NCBI RefSeq assembly: GCF_034932065.1
Contig: NZ_JAYGHP010000012.1
Span: 62,001 to 126,000 of the forward strand
Reading direction: 5' to 3'
DNA: 64,000 nucleotides
Origin: Crocosphaera sp. UHCC 0190
Lineage (GTDB): Bacteria > Cyanobacteriota > Cyanobacteriia > Cyanobacteriales > Microcystaceae
In this document: positions 46,274 to 55,377 of the stretch, piece after piece
How the letters are laid out: each line of letters opens with the position of its first letter
How positions within the stretch are numbered: position 1 is the stretch's first letter
Position numbers and translations under genes: made by a program
The notes under the pieces: generated by a model
What the model saw: only the letters and a program-made list of their open reading frames with translations
Databases searched by the model: none
Told to the model about the DNA's origin: nothing

Positions 46274-47149
46274 ATGCAATGTATTATCAACCGTCGCGCT
46301 CAATTCTCAGCGAGTCACCGCTATTGGTTGCCAGAATGGGAAGAAGCCAAAAATAAACGACAATTTGGGGCTAGTAGTCGTTTTCCTGGTCATGGACATA
46401 ATTATGTCTTATTTGTCTCCCTATTAGGTGAAATAGACGAGTATGGCATGGTAGAAAACCTCTCCACCGTCAAAGGAGTTATTAAAGACGCAGTTACCAG
46501 TCAACTCGACTGTGCTTACCTTAACGACGTTTGGGCAGAATTTCAAACCACCCTACCCACCACGGAAAACATTGCCAGAGTTATCTGGCAACGGTTAGCC
46601 CCCCATTTACCCCTCGTCAAGATTCAACTATTTGAACATCCCCAAATGTGGGCCGAATATCAAGGAAATGCCATGAAAGCGACTTTAACCATTCAAACCC
46701 ATTTTAGTGCAGCCCATCGTCTGGCCCTGCCTCACCTCAGTTTAGAACAAAACACCGAAATTTATGGCAAATGCGCCCGTATCAATGGCCATGGTCATAA
46801 TTATCATTTAGAAGTGTCCGTAAGCGGCGAAATTGACTCCCGTACGGGAATGTTGGTGGATTTAGAGGATTTACAAAGCATTGTTAACGATTATGTCGTA
46901 GAACCCTTTGATCACAGCTTTTTAAATAAAGATATCCCCTATTTTGCCCAAGTGGTTCCCACTGCTGAAAATATTGCCCTACACATTGCCCAACTACTGC
47001 AGCAACCCATTGCTAACCTGGGGGCCCAACTTGAAAAAGTTAAATTAATCGAAAGTCCTAATAATTCTTGTGAGATTTATTGTGGGCAGTTGACTCAACC
47101 TCAAGCAACCCCATCCCAAACAGAACCTACTTTATTGTCCATTCATTAA
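46274..47149 (+). CDS. Tandem 6-pyruvoyl-tetrahydropterin synthase/QueD-like protein
   Basis: This 291-aa protein is two PTPS/QueD domains in one chain (about 1-130 and 135-275). Each keeps the zinc His pattern (FSASHRY, PGHGHNY; FSAAHRL, NGHGHNY). The second has the catalytic cysteine, Cys167 in YGKCARINGHGHNY; in the first the matching residue is Ser34 (FGASSRFPGHGHNY), so that half is probably inactive or altered. Products could be 6-carboxytetrahydropterin (queuosine route) or pteridines for cyanobacterial pteridine glycosides. Usual length of one domain is 120-150 aa. Confidence 0.88.
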   Translation: MQCIINRRAQFSASHRYWLPEWEEAKNKRQFGASSRFPGHGHNYVLFVSLLGEIDEYGMVENLSTVKGVIKDAVTSQLDCAYLNDVWAEFQTTLPTTENIARVIWQRLAPHLPLVKIQLFEHPQMWAEYQGNAMKATLTIQTHFSAAHRLALPHLSLEQNTEIYGKCARINGHGHNYHLEVSVSGEIDSRTGMLVDLEDLQSIVNDYVVEPFDHSFLNKDIPYFAQVVPTAENIALHIAQLLQQPIANLGAQLEKVKLIESPNNSCEIYCGQLTQPQATPSQTEPTLLSIH

Positions 47150-47195
47150 CTAATGTAACGTTATTGTACTTAAATCCCTAGACTTGATTGAACTG

Positions 47196-47217
47196 GCCCT
47201 AGGAAACATCCTGGGGC
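47196..47217 (+). ncRNA. Hairpin with a GGAAACA motif upstream of the CAAD gene
   Basis: GCCCTAGGA and TCCTGGGGC pair over nine positions (one T-G) around an AACA loop, so GGAAACA spans the stem-loop junction. GGAAACA is known from the loop of cyanobacterial Yfr2-family small RNAs. There is only one copy of the motif and no terminator before the gene, so it may instead be part of the 5' leader of the gene at 47386. Confidence 0.3.
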
Positions 47218-47385
47218 TATAAACTTGAATAGGAGTGTTAATAGTTGCCTGACTGAAACGATCTACGCCTCAAAGGTGTCTGATAAGATGGGCAGAAGCT
47301 AGAAGGTCTACTAACATATAGTGTGATTGTCTTCTCGCCCTTAAACAACCTCCAAATCTTAGATTGCGATAAGGATAGATCAAAG

Positions 47386-47796
47386 ATGGAATCTAATGTT
47401 CAACAACAAACAACGCCCAAAGACTTGAGTGGCGAAGCACCAGGGACAATGACGACAAAGCCTTCTCTTGGGGATCAACCCTGGCAAGAATGGCTGACTC
47501 CCGTTGTGGATATCCTCGCTAAAGTTCCCGAATATGTCGGACAATTTTTTAGTGAGTATAAACAACCCTTAACTACTCTTGGCCTCTTACTTTTGGCGAT
47601 TATTAGCGTCAAAATTATCGTTGCCGTTTTGGGTGCGATCGATGATATTCCGCTGTTAGCTCCTCTCTTACAAATTGTAGGATTAGCTTATACGGCTTGG
47701 TTTGTCTGGCGTTATCTCTGGAAAGCCTCTAACCGTAAAGAGTTATTGGCTGAATTTGATGCTTTAAAAAATCAAATGTTTGGTGATAACGGCTAA
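47386..47796 (+). CDS. CAAD domain protein (CURT1-like thylakoid membrane protein)
   Basis: The 136-aa protein has a polar N-terminus, an amphipathic segment (QEWLTPVVDILAKVPEYVGQ), two membrane helices (LTTLGLLLLAIISVKIIVAV and LLAPLLQIVGLAYTAWFVW) and a final amphipathic helix. This matches the CAAD/CURT1 family; in Synechocystis and plants such proteins shape thylakoid curvature, and the same domain anchors some aminoacyl-tRNA synthetases. ATG 47386 is chosen after the GATAAGGATAGATC leader; ATG 47323 would add 21 atypical residues. A good terminator follows. Confidence 0.85.
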   Translation: MESNVQQQTTPKDLSGEAPGTMTTKPSLGDQPWQEWLTPVVDILAKVPEYVGQFFSEYKQPLTTLGLLLLAIISVKIIVAVLGAIDDIPLLAPLLQIVGLAYTAWFVWRYLWKASNRKELLAEFDALKNQMFGDNG

Positions 47797-47824
47797 TTCT
47801 AATAAGGTTTTGTGCCTTTTAAAA

Positions 47825-47856
47825 TCCCTCCGGCTATTATAGTACGGAGGATTTTT
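47825..47856 (+). terminator. Rho-independent terminator after the CAAD gene
   Basis: CCTCCG at 47827-47832 pairs with CGGAGG at 47845-47850, followed by ATTTTT. It lies 30 bases after the stop. Confidence 0.75.
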
Positions 47857-47910
47857 GTATTTAAGGTAAACTGCTGTAAAATAGCTATGTTATCTCTAAA
47901 TTAGACCAAA

Positions 47911-48453
47911 ATGCTTAGCCAACTTAGACAACAAAAACTAACTCATTTTTTTCATATTTTAGATCGTAATAATGACGGCGTACTGAGTCCTGAAGATTTT
48001 AGTCAAGCTGTTAATGAAATTACTAATCTGAGAGGCTGGAAATTGGGATCGCCTGAGTATGAAGAACTCCATTTTTTCTGGACGGGTTTTAGTAGTCGTT
48101 TGCAAGTTTGGTCTGATCGCAATGGCGATGGAAAAATCACCCAAGCTGAATGGTTATGGTATTTGGAACAAATGCTAGATAAGTTTGAAGCTCACTATAT
48201 TAAACAGGGTTTGATTAATATTACCCTAAAAACTATGGATTTTTCTCAAGATGATAAGATCAGTTTAGATGAATTTAAACGATTTTATCAAATCTATGAA
48301 ATTGCCGATCAAGAAGCTAATCAGACTTTTGTAAAGTTAGACTTAAATCAAGATGGCTATCTGACAAAAGATGAATTAAATATCTTACTTAATGAGTTTT
48401 TCTATAGTGAAGATTTTGAGGCTCCTGGTAATTGGTTTTGGGGAAAATATTAA
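47911..48453 (+). CDS. Four-EF-hand calcium-binding protein (calerythrin-like)
   Basis: The 180-aa protein has four EF-hands in calerythrin/SCP-like spacing: DRNNDGVLSPED (about 18-29), SDRNGDGKITQAE (about 69-81), DFSQDDKISLDE (about 110-121) and DLNQDGYLTKDE (about 144-155). Loop 3 has Asp-Lys instead of Asp-Gly at positions 5-6 and may bind weakly. Between loops are Trp/Phe-rich helices. No signal peptide; cytoplasmic calcium buffer or sensor, comparable to calcium-sensing EF-hand proteins of filamentous cyanobacteria. Confidence 0.85.
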   Translation: MLSQLRQQKLTHFFHILDRNNDGVLSPEDFSQAVNEITNLRGWKLGSPEYEELHFFWTGFSSRLQVWSDRNGDGKITQAEWLWYLEQMLDKFEAHYIKQGLINITLKTMDFSQDDKISLDEFKRFYQIYEIADQEANQTFVKLDLNQDGYLTKDELNILLNEFFYSEDFEAPGNWFWGKY

Positions 48454-48523
48454 TTGATTATTCTTGAATAACTGCTATAATTTATGGGTATAAATAGTTA
48501 GAAAATCTTTGCCCTTTAAGCAA

Positions 48524-49615
48524 ATGACTTCCTTAATCAATCATTCTCGTCCGATCCTTTATTTAGCAGCCACTGGCCATGGTTTTGGTCATGCTGTGCG
48601 AATTTCTACCGTAGCTGCTGCTATCCAAAAATTGAATCCTGAGATCTTGTTAATTCTCGCTACAACTGCCCCCAGATGGTTATTAGAATCCTATATTCCA
48701 GGAGATTTTATTTACCGTCCGAGAGCTTTTGATGTGGGGGTAATTCAATCAGATAGTTTTAAAATGGATAAACCAGCAACCCTAGAAAAAATGCAGGAAA
48801 TTTATAAAAAACGGAATGCCTTAATTGCGGGAGAAGTTAACTTTATTAAAACCAATAAAGTTAACCTTATTTTAGCAGATATTCCTCCTTTAATGGCTCC
48901 CATTGCTAAATTGGCCGGCATTCCTTGTTGGATGATGAGTAATTTTGGTTGGGATTTTATTTATCAAGCTTGGGGGGAAGAATTTGATGATATTGTTACT
49001 TGGATCAAAGACTGTTATCAACAATGCGATCGCTTATTTCGTCTCCCAATGGCGGAACCCATGAACGCTTTTAATTCTATTATTGATGTGGGTTTAACTG
49101 GGGGAACTCCTCGTTATTCTCCTGAAGAATTAAAAACTAACTTTAAGCTAAATGTTGCCCAAGATAAAACCATTTTATTAACCTTTGGTGGCTTAGGTTT
49201 AGACCAAATTCCTTATCAAAATTTAGCTCAATTTTCTGACTGGCAATTTATTACTTTTGATCGCCAAGCTCCTGATTTACCTAATATCATAAAAATTAGT
49301 GAACCTTTATTGCGTCCTGTAGATTTTATGCCAATATGTGGACGAGTAATTTCTAAACCTGGTTTTAGTACCTTTTCAGAGACAATGCGTTTAGATTTTC
49401 CTATTGTATCCTTAACTAGAGATGATTTTGCTGAGGCTGCTTTATTATTAGAAGGTATTGAAAATTATGCTGATCATCAAATTATTAATACCGAGACTTT
49501 TTATCAAGGAAATTGGGAATTTTTAAATCAGTCCCCTCACCCGCCAAAAATTGGTAAAATTTTACGAAAAGATGGAGCAGAAATGATTGCACAAGCTGTA
49601 GTAGATTTTTTTTAG
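48524..49615 (+). CDS. Glycosyltransferase-like protein (GT-B fold)
   Basis: The 363-aa protein starts ILYLAATGHGFGHAVRISTV, a nucleotide-sugar transferase-type glycine-rich loop like that in UDP-glucuronosyl/MurG-type enzymes and the N-terminal half of L-arabinokinase-like proteins. A second Rossmann half has ILLTFGGLGLDQIPYQNL and the donor-site stretch GRVISKPGFSTFSETMRLDFP. Donor and acceptor are unknown. ATG 48524 (MTSLINHSRPILYL) is chosen over TTG 48509. The gene stands alone. Confidence 0.75.
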   Translation: MTSLINHSRPILYLAATGHGFGHAVRISTVAAAIQKLNPEILLILATTAPRWLLESYIPGDFIYRPRAFDVGVIQSDSFKMDKPATLEKMQEIYKKRNALIAGEVNFIKTNKVNLILADIPPLMAPIAKLAGIPCWMMSNFGWDFIYQAWGEEFDDIVTWIKDCYQQCDRLFRLPMAEPMNAFNSIIDVGLTGGTPRYSPEELKTNFKLNVAQDKTILLTFGGLGLDQIPYQNLAQFSDWQFITFDRQAPDLPNIIKISEPLLRPVDFMPICGRVISKPGFSTFSETMRLDFPIVSLTRDDFAEAALLLEGIENYADHQIINTETFYQGNWEFLNQSPHPPKIGKILRKDGAEMIAQAVVDFF

Positions 49616-49676
49616 GATTGTCGAAAAAATCTCAGTAGCTATCTATAAAAAACCTAGTTTCTTTTTAAATTTTAGC

Positions 49677-51371
49677 TTATTCTATGGATTTTTTGAATTT
49701 AACTTGGAATTGAGAAGATTGATAATCTTTGGCTAAGTAAGCGTCAGGAATCGTAGTATGATTACCATCTCGTAATTGTAAATATTCAGGGGAAAGAATT
49801 TCAATCCCTGCTTCATTACAACAATCTTGAATATTTTCGTATAAATGGGAATAAATATACATCATTTTATTCGGATTTTTCGTGTATGCATTTAAGGTAT
49901 AACTGACATAAGAATCATCAAATCCTTCCTGGATAATAAAGGGTTCAGGTTGTGCTAAAATTTCTGTTGTTTTTAATGCTGCTTTAATTAAAGTTGAGTA
50001 AATTTTGCGCCAAGGAACATCATAACCTAAAGTTATGGTAACATTTAATAATACCCCTTGAGTTTTGTTATTGATTCCCATATTATAGTTAGTGACTTGA
50101 CTACTTAAAATTTGAGTATTAGAAAAGGTGATGACTTCTTTATGAAAAGTCATCAATCGAGTCACTAACATATTAGTTGCGATAACTTCTCCTCTAATAT
50201 CATTGATTTTAATATAGTCCCCTAGTCTAAATGATCGAGTATAAATTAAAACAATTCCTGCTAATAAATTAGAAATTGTTCCTGATGATCCTAAAGAAAT
50301 TAAAGCCCCGATAAATATGGTAATTCCTTTGATAGCAGGAGAGTTAAACCCAGGTAAGTAAGGGGTAATTGCCATCACAGTAATCATGATAATTAACCCA
50401 TTAATTAACCGTTTAGTCGGTTTATGCCATTCTGGATAAAAGCCTGAAAATTCAAGATTGCCATTTTTGATTTCTTCAAAGACTAAATTGATGACTTTAA
50501 TCAAAAAGTAACCAATACTCCCAATAAATAAAATCATAAATAAATCAGGTAAATAATCAACAATTTTGTTGCCAATAAAATTAAATTCATTCTCAATAAT
50601 ACTAATTATTTTTTTGCTTATATCTTTGGTTTTTGGAAAGATTTTTAATGCTAAAATGCCATAGGAAATAAATAATAACCAATTAAGGGTAATTAATAGT
50701 AAAGAATAGAACAAAGAACCAATAAAATTAATGATTTTGCTCAGTAAAGTTTGTTGTTCAATACTAGGGATTATATTGTTTATGATTTGCTCAAGTTTCT
50801 GAAATAGTTTTTTATAAATTTTATGACGTAAATCACTTTTTAGCCAAACATAAAAATAAATAGAAAATGCCGTTAACAGGATGAATTTTAAGCAACTAAA
50901 GAGAAAAGTGCTTAAACTATTATCTACCCGATACTTTTGCACAGTTTGTTGAATAATCTGAAGATGTTGTTCAGCTAATTTTTGCTGCATAATACCTGTT
51001 TTATTAGCATCTTCAGGAGTCACTGAATTTAAAATTTTATCCCCGATTATTATATCTAAATAATCTCCCGTCCTTATAATCTTAATATCTTCAACATTGA
51101 GATTATAATTTTTAGCAAACTCTTGAATATTTTGTGAGACATAAACTGCCCTTAATTCGGGAGAAAAGCTACCCGCAGGACTATCAATTGAAAAAAGTTT
51201 TTGTCCATCCAAAATAACATTAGTTTCTGCTGGTTTTTCTCTAGTATTACCTGGAGCATCTTCTGACAAACTAATTTGAGAAAATCCCCAAAAATCCAGA
51301 AAAAAGATACTAAATAAAATAATAAATCCAATAATAATTAATTGCTTGGTAAATTTTAACCATTTTTCCAT
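49677..51371 (-). CDS. MscS family mechanosensitive channel
   Basis: The 564-aa protein has a signal/anchor helix, a periplasmic region (about 40-150), five or six membrane helices and a C-terminal MscS domain: pore helix-like GALISLGSSGTISNLLAGIVLIYTR (about 353-377, read in two parts) and beta-domain FRLGDYIKINDIRGEVIATN. Such channels open under osmotic downshock; the long N-terminus resembles the larger YnaI/MscK-like types and cyanobacterial homologues. No partner gene. Confidence 0.88.
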   Translation of the reverse strand: MEKWLKFTKQLIIIGFIILFSIFFLDFWGFSQISLSEDAPGNTREKPAETNVILDGQKLFSIDSPAGSFSPELRAVYVSQNIQEFAKNYNLNVEDIKIIRTGDYLDIIIGDKILNSVTPEDANKTGIMQQKLAEQHLQIIQQTVQKYRVDNSLSTFLFSCLKFILLTAFSIYFYVWLKSDLRHKIYKKLFQKLEQIINNIIPSIEQQTLLSKIINFIGSLFYSLLLITLNWLLFISYGILALKIFPKTKDISKKIISIIENEFNFIGNKIVDYLPDLFMILFIGSIGYFLIKVINLVFEEIKNGNLEFSGFYPEWHKPTKRLINGLIIMITVMAITPYLPGFNSPAIKGITIFIGALISLGSSGTISNLLAGIVLIYTRSFRLGDYIKINDIRGEVIATNMLVTRLMTFHKEVITFSNTQILSSQVTNYNMGINNKTQGVLLNVTITLGYDVPWRKIYSTLIKAALKTTEILAQPEPFIIQEGFDDSYVSYTLNAYTKNPNKMMYIYSHLYENIQDCCNEAGIEILSPEYLQLRDGNHTTIPDAYLAKDYQSSQFQVKFKKSIE

Positions 51372-51564
51372 AGAATTCTAAATCCCCTATTTCTAACAAT
51401 AATTGTTTATAGCAACTAGAGGCTTAATCCTAGCTTTTCTAGTTTAAGTAAAGCCATAAAAAAAATATTTAATTTTTCCAAAATTTCAGCCACTTAGAGT
51501 AAGTTGTTTAAAATAGGTAATCAAGTAAAAAAAATTAAATAAAACTAATAGACCAGCATTATCT

Positions 51565-51592
51565 GTAGGGTCAATTCATGAATTGACCCTAC
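51565..51592. repeat. 28-bp perfect palindrome, GTAGGG type
   Basis: GTAGGGTCAATTCA is followed by its exact inverse. Compared with the copies at 13518 and 41670, the inner arm reads TCAATT instead of GTAATT with matching changes on the other arm; ATCT again precedes it. Confidence 0.85.
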
Positions 51593-51626
51593 CAAAACTC
51601 TCCTAAGTAGGTGGTTACAAATAAAT

Positions 51627-51650
51627 GTAGGGTGGTCATTGCCCACCCTA
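51627..51650. repeat. Imperfect GTAGGG-type palindrome
   Basis: TAGGGTGGTCA and TGCCCACCCTA pair except at one position. It is the same sub-type as the copy at 4830-4854, with a decayed left arm. Confidence 0.65.
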
Positions 51651-51796
51651 ATGCTTATCTATAGCTTATTGCAAGCATTGCCCACCCTACAGGTTTTATT
51701 TGTTTAATTATACCGACCTAATTATATGTCGTAACGCACCGATTTAGATAGATTATTTCGTCTAACTTTTGTATCAAATTGCTTTTTTAACCTGAA

Positions 51797-52018
51797 CTAA
51801 TTACTTTGTTCAATACGCTTTTTAATCGCTGTTTCCATAATATGAATATTTGCTTCAATAGGAGTACCATCAGGCATTGTTACCGCAGGATACCAAGTCG
51901 CTTCCTCATCAGGGGTACGACGTTGATAAAGCATTTGTAACGCTTCAAGATCATCACGATGAGCTAAAGCATAGGCAATTAATTCTTTATTCGTCATTTC
52001 TTCAAAATTCGGTTTCAT
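51797..52018 (-). CDS. Small DUF6887-type protein, second copy
   Basis: The 73-aa protein (MKPNFEEMTNKELIAYALAH, RDDLEALQMLYQRRTPDEEA) shares the MTNKEL...AHRDD-type core with the protein at 3888-4130 (MNLKKL...SHREDNEAF). It has a longer C-terminal part with VTMPDGTPIEAN. Its ATG overlaps the end of the upstream DUF6888-type gene by 17 nt. Soluble and without known motif; function unknown. Confidence 0.65.
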   Translation of the reverse strand: MKPNFEEMTNKELIAYALAHRDDLEALQMLYQRRTPDEEATWYPAVTMPDGTPIEANIHIMETAIKKRIEQSN

Positions 52019-52193
52019 TTAAAAATCTCCATTGTCCATTAGGAAGTACAACAATTTGCAGTTCTTCCCCTGCAAAAATAAAAACAACTTGTGTTTCGGG
52101 ATCATAACGGAATAATTGAATGTCTCGATAAGTATTAGACAACATCTGACAGACACGCAAAGACCCTTGAGCTTGTTCGTTAGTAGGATTAAT
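52002..52193 (-). CDS. Small DUF6888-type protein, second copy, with ATT at the expected start
   Basis: The frame encodes about 63 residues: NPTNEQAQGSLRVCQMLSNT, YRDIQLFRYDPETQVVFIFA, GEELQIVVLPNGQWRF. The core matches the copy at 3716-3895 (IYLIRLDERTGYIIFIAGEE...IYPNGNWRY). Upstream the frame runs to a TAA without ATG, GTG or TTG near the expected N-terminus; an ATT codon lies at 52193-52191. The gene is intact otherwise and overlaps the DUF6887-type gene. The only in-frame ATG (residue 17) would remove a conserved helix. Confidence 0.5.
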   Translation of the reverse strand: MNPTNEQAQGSLRVCQMLSNTYRDIQLFRYDPETQVVFIFAGEELQIVVLPNGQWRFLNETEF

Positions 52194-52305
52194 GGCTTTT
52201 TTATAGTCTGGAATTTGTTTGGCTTAATTATAAATCAACTTTACTGAATATAATGATCACGGTAAACTAAGATCTGGTCACCGATCGCAACTAAAATATT
52301 AAACC

Positions 52306-54747
52306 ATGAAGATTTCCGTTAACTGGCTACGGGAACTCGTTAACGTCACCCTCACCCCTGAAGAATTAGCCGATATTTTAACCATCGCGGGGCTAGAAGT
52401 CGAAGAAATAGAAGATCGCCGTCAATGGGCCGATGGGGTTGTGATCGGTAAAATCACAGATCGCCAACCTCACCCCAACGCCGATAAATTAAGCGTCTGT
52501 CAAGTGGATATTGGCGCAGAAACCCCCTTAAATATCGTTTGCGGGGCCCCCAACGCGAAAGCCGATATTTATGTGGCCGTCGCCACTATGGGAACCTATT
52601 TACCCAAAATTGACCTAAAAATCAAACCGGCCAAACTGCGGGGCGTTAAGTCAGAAGGCATGATCTGTTCCTTAGCAGAAGTGGGTTTAACCAAAGAATC
52701 TGCCGGAATTCATATTTTTGACGAGGATAACCTAAAATTAGGGGCAGATGCTCGGCCCTTCCTGGGTTTAGATGATGTAATCTTGGACATTTACCCCACC
52801 GCTAACCGGGCCGACGCGATGAGTATGATCGGGGTAGCGAGAGAAGTGGCTGCCTTAACCGGAGGGGAATTAAACTTACCCCAACCCGCCAAAACTCCCT
52901 TACCCAAAAAACAGACTTATCCTCTAACAATAACCGTTCTTGAAAAAAATGCTTGTCCTGCTTACATTGGAACCGTCATTGAAGGGGTAAAAATCGCCCC
53001 CTCTCCTGAATGGTTAAAAAAGCGACTTGAAGCGGCCGGTGTCCGTCCTATTAACAATGTAGTAGACATTACTAACTTAATTTTGTTGGAATGGGGGCAA
53101 CCCCTTCACGCTTTTGATCTGCAACGCTTAGAAACCGTTGCAGGAAACAAAAAATCCTTAACCGTAGGGGTCAGATTTTCCCAAGAAAAGGAAACCTTAA
53201 AAACCCTTGACGGCCAAGACAGAACCCTGAAACCTGTTAACCTATTGATTACCGCTAATGATACCCCTGTAGCGATCGCCGGAGTTATGGGAGGAGAGGA
53301 AACAGAAGTCTATGAAGGAACCAAAAACATCCTCTTAGAAGCAGCTTTATTTGAACAAGTTACGATCCGTCGTTCCTCACGGGGTCAAAGTTTACGCAGT
53401 GAAGCTTCCACCAGATATGAACGAGGAATCAATCAATCTGAGTTAGAATTAGCCTGTCAACGGGCCATTTCCCTAATTACGGAATTAGCGGGCGGAACCC
53501 CCATTACCCAAGCGATCGCAGATAACCGTCCCGATCTATCCACCCAATCAATTATTCTACGGTTAGAACGGATTCATCAGGTCTTAGGCCCCATCAAAAA
53601 AGGCGATGAGATTACCCAAATTGCGGCTGATGATGTAGAACGCATTTTAACAAACTTAGGCTGTCAATTAAGCCCCGTTAAAAACCGAACGAACGTTTGG
53701 TCGGTTTCTGTTCCTTCCTACCGCTACCGAGACTTAGAACGAGAAATTGATCTCATTGAAGAAGTGGCCCGTCTTTACGGTTACGATCATTTTTGTGATG
53801 AACTTCCCGACAAAACCGAAGCAGGGGGACTGTCTCTCGAAGATCAAACCCAACGCAAAGTTAGAGAAGTTTTCCGCGCCGTTGGCCTCACAGAATTAGT
53901 ACAATATTCCTTAGTCAAACCAGAAGGGGCCCAGGTTGTCTTAGCAAACCCCCTATTTGCGGAATATTCTGCCCTCAGAACTAATCTTTTTGATGGTTTA
54001 ATAGATGCTTTTGCTTATAACCAGTCCCAAGGAAACGGGGCCCTCAATGGCTTTGAAATTGGGCGTGTTTTCCGCCGTATTGACGGAGAAATTCACGAAC
54101 AGGATAATTTGGCGGGAATTATGGGGGGTGACTTTTTACCCCAAGGCCGCTGGACAAGAAGTGGTAAACCTAACCCCATGATTTGGTATGAGGCCAAAGG
54201 TATTTTGGACAGTATCTTTCAGAGGTTAGGGTTAGTCGTGGAATATCAACCCGATAGTCAAGACCAACGGTTACACCCTGGCAGAACCGCATCTTTATGG
54301 TTAAATGGAAAGCGGTTAGGTACTTTCGGTCAAATTCATCCCCAACTGCGGCAACAACGGGATTTAATTGATGCAGTTTATGCCTTTGAATTAGACTTCA
54401 ATTGTCTTTTAAATGCCCTCAATAAAGATAATTTATTAACCCCTCATTTCCAACCCTATTCTGCTTATCCCGCAGTGGAAAGAGATTTGGCCTTTTTTGC
54501 TTCCCTTAAAGTGACTGTGGGAGAATTGACCAAAACAATGAATAAAGCAGGAGGAAATTTATTGGCCGGGGTAGAATTATTTGATGATTATCAGGGTAAA
54601 AACGTCCCCGAAGGACAAAGAAGTTTAGCCTTTAGTTTAGTTTATCGTTCAGGCGATCGCACCTTAACGGATGAGGATGTTGAACCTGTCCACGATAAGA
54701 TTCGTCAAACCTTGGTTAAAGAATTTGATGTCACCCTTCGTAGTTAA
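52306..54747 (+). CDS. pheT: Phenylalanyl-tRNA synthetase beta subunit
   Basis: The 813-aa subunit pairs with PheS to charge tRNA(Phe). It has the EMAP-like tRNA-binding domain (about 40-150, [20 protein letters not shown]), B3/B4 editing domain, B5 domain, a catalytic-like core and the C-terminal FDX-ACB anticodon domain ([17 protein letters not shown]). Length is normal (about 800 aa). pheS is not adjacent, as is common in cyanobacteria. ATG 52306 starts the conserved [12 protein letters not shown]. Confidence 0.97.
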   Translation: MKISVNWLRELVNVTLTPEELADILTIAGLEVEEIEDRRQWADGVVIGKITDRQPHPNADKLSVCQVDIGAETPLNIVCGAPNAKADIYVAVATMGTYLPKIDLKIKPAKLRGVKSEGMICSLAEVGLTKESAGIHIFDEDNLKLGADARPFLGLDDVILDIYPTANRADAMSMIGVAREVAALTGGELNLPQPAKTPLPKKQTYPLTITVLEKNACPAYIGTVIEGVKIAPSPEWLKKRLEAAGVRPINNVVDITNLILLEWGQPLHAFDLQRLETVAGNKKSLTVGVRFSQEKETLKTLDGQDRTLKPVNLLITANDTPVAIAGVMGGEETEVYEGTKNILLEAALFEQVTIRRSSRGQSLRSEASTRYERGINQSELELACQRAISLITELAGGTPITQAIADNRPDLSTQSIILRLERIHQVLGPIKKGDEITQIAADDVERILTNLGCQLSPVKNRTNVWSVSVPSYRYRDLEREIDLIEEVARLYGYDHFCDELPDKTEAGGLSLEDQTQRKVREVFRAVGLTELVQYSLVKPEGAQVVLANPLFAEYSALRTNLFDGLIDAFAYNQSQGNGALNGFEIGRVFRRIDGEIHEQDNLAGIMGGDFLPQGRWTRSGKPNPMIWYEAKGILDSIFQRLGLVVEYQPDSQDQRLHPGRTASLWLNGKRLGTFGQIHPQLRQQRDLIDAVYAFELDFNCLLNALNKDNLLTPHFQPYSAYPAVERDLAFFASLKVTVGELTKTMNKAGGNLLAGVELFDDYQGKNVPEGQRSLAFSLVYRSGDRTLTDEDVEPVHDKIRQTLVKEFDVTLRS

Positions 54748-54753
54748 TACAAT

Positions 54754-54781
54754 GTAGGGGCGAACGGCCGTTCGCCCCTAC
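54754..54781. repeat. 28-bp perfect palindrome, GTAGGG type
   Basis: GTAGGGGCGAACGG is followed by its exact inverse. It begins six bases after the pheT stop codon, the same distance as the copy after the gene at 4542-4823. Confidence 0.85.
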
Positions 54782-54834
54782 CCAAGAAAATTGTTAACCC
54801 CCCACAAAACCCTTAATTTTTTTAATCGATAATT

Positions 54835-55104
54835 ATGCCGAAATACATTTTATTTGGTAACTATTGCGAAAACGCTTTAGAAAAGCGGACTCCTTACCGT
54901 CAAGATCATTTAGACGGGTTACAAAAACAAAAAGACGCGGGAATTCTAATTACCCTTGGCCCCACTAAAGATAATACAAAAGTCTTTGGTATTTATGAAG
55001 CAGAAAACAGCGAAAAAGTCAAGGAATTAATTGAAAATGATCCCTATTGGAAAAACGGTATTTGGACAGATTATGAAGTGAAAGAATGGATACAAGCATT
55101 TTGA
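54835..55104 (+). CDS. YciI-like protein
   Basis: The 89-aa protein (KYILFGNYCENALEKRTPYR, DHLDGLQKQKDAGILITLGP, VKELIENDPYWKNGIWTDYE) has the YciI ferredoxin-like fold pattern with the conserved His in RQDHLDGL and Asp in ENDPY that form the putative active-site pair. Family members are usually small stand-alone enzymes or subunits of unknown reaction. It lies 87 bp after pheT with a palindrome between. Confidence 0.85.
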   Translation: MPKYILFGNYCENALEKRTPYRQDHLDGLQKQKDAGILITLGPTKDNTKVFGIYEAENSEKVKELIENDPYWKNGIWTDYEVKEWIQAF

Positions 55105-55116
55105 TTCCGTTTTATT

Positions 55117-55287
55117 TTATCTTGTTGTTAAGGTTTTTTGCAAGAGATAATTCATCTCTTTAACCTTAGCATCAGATAACAAAAGACTCGGATAAATGGC
55201 TGTTTTTTTGATCGGATGATGCAACATTTTACAGCCATCTTTAGTATCATTAACATCGAAAGAGAATTCATGATTTTTATTAAATAT
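55117..55287 (-). pseudogene. Gene fragment without start
   Basis: A minus-strand frame of 56 codons (NHEFSFDVNDTKDGCKMLHH, PIKKTAIYPSLLLSDAKVKE, MNYLLQKTLTTR) looks like protein but is bounded upstream by TGA with no usable start codon near its N-terminus. It is probably the 3' end of a lost gene. Family not recognised. Confidence 0.3.
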
Positions 55288-55377
55288 TCAAGTCTCCTAA
55301 TGCTAGATGAAACCGTTAAGTTTACAAATCATGTAGTATTGTTATAGTCAATAATAGCGTTAAAGAACTTACCTAAA

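Larger units (their letters stand above)
51372..51796. other. Intergenic region with three palindrome copies
   Basis: This 425-bp gap lies between the starts of the MscS gene and the end of the DUF6887-type gene. It has no convincing gene. It holds a perfect palindrome at 51565-51592, an imperfect copy at 51627-51650 and a half copy (CATTGCCCACCCTAC) at 51676-51690, so it is a local cluster of the repeat family. Confidence 0.6.

Noticed and set aside
46126..46356. ORF overlapping the start of the tandem PTPS gene
   Set aside because: It has no family resemblance, overlaps the conserved PTPS N-terminus in another frame and would displace a well-supported start.
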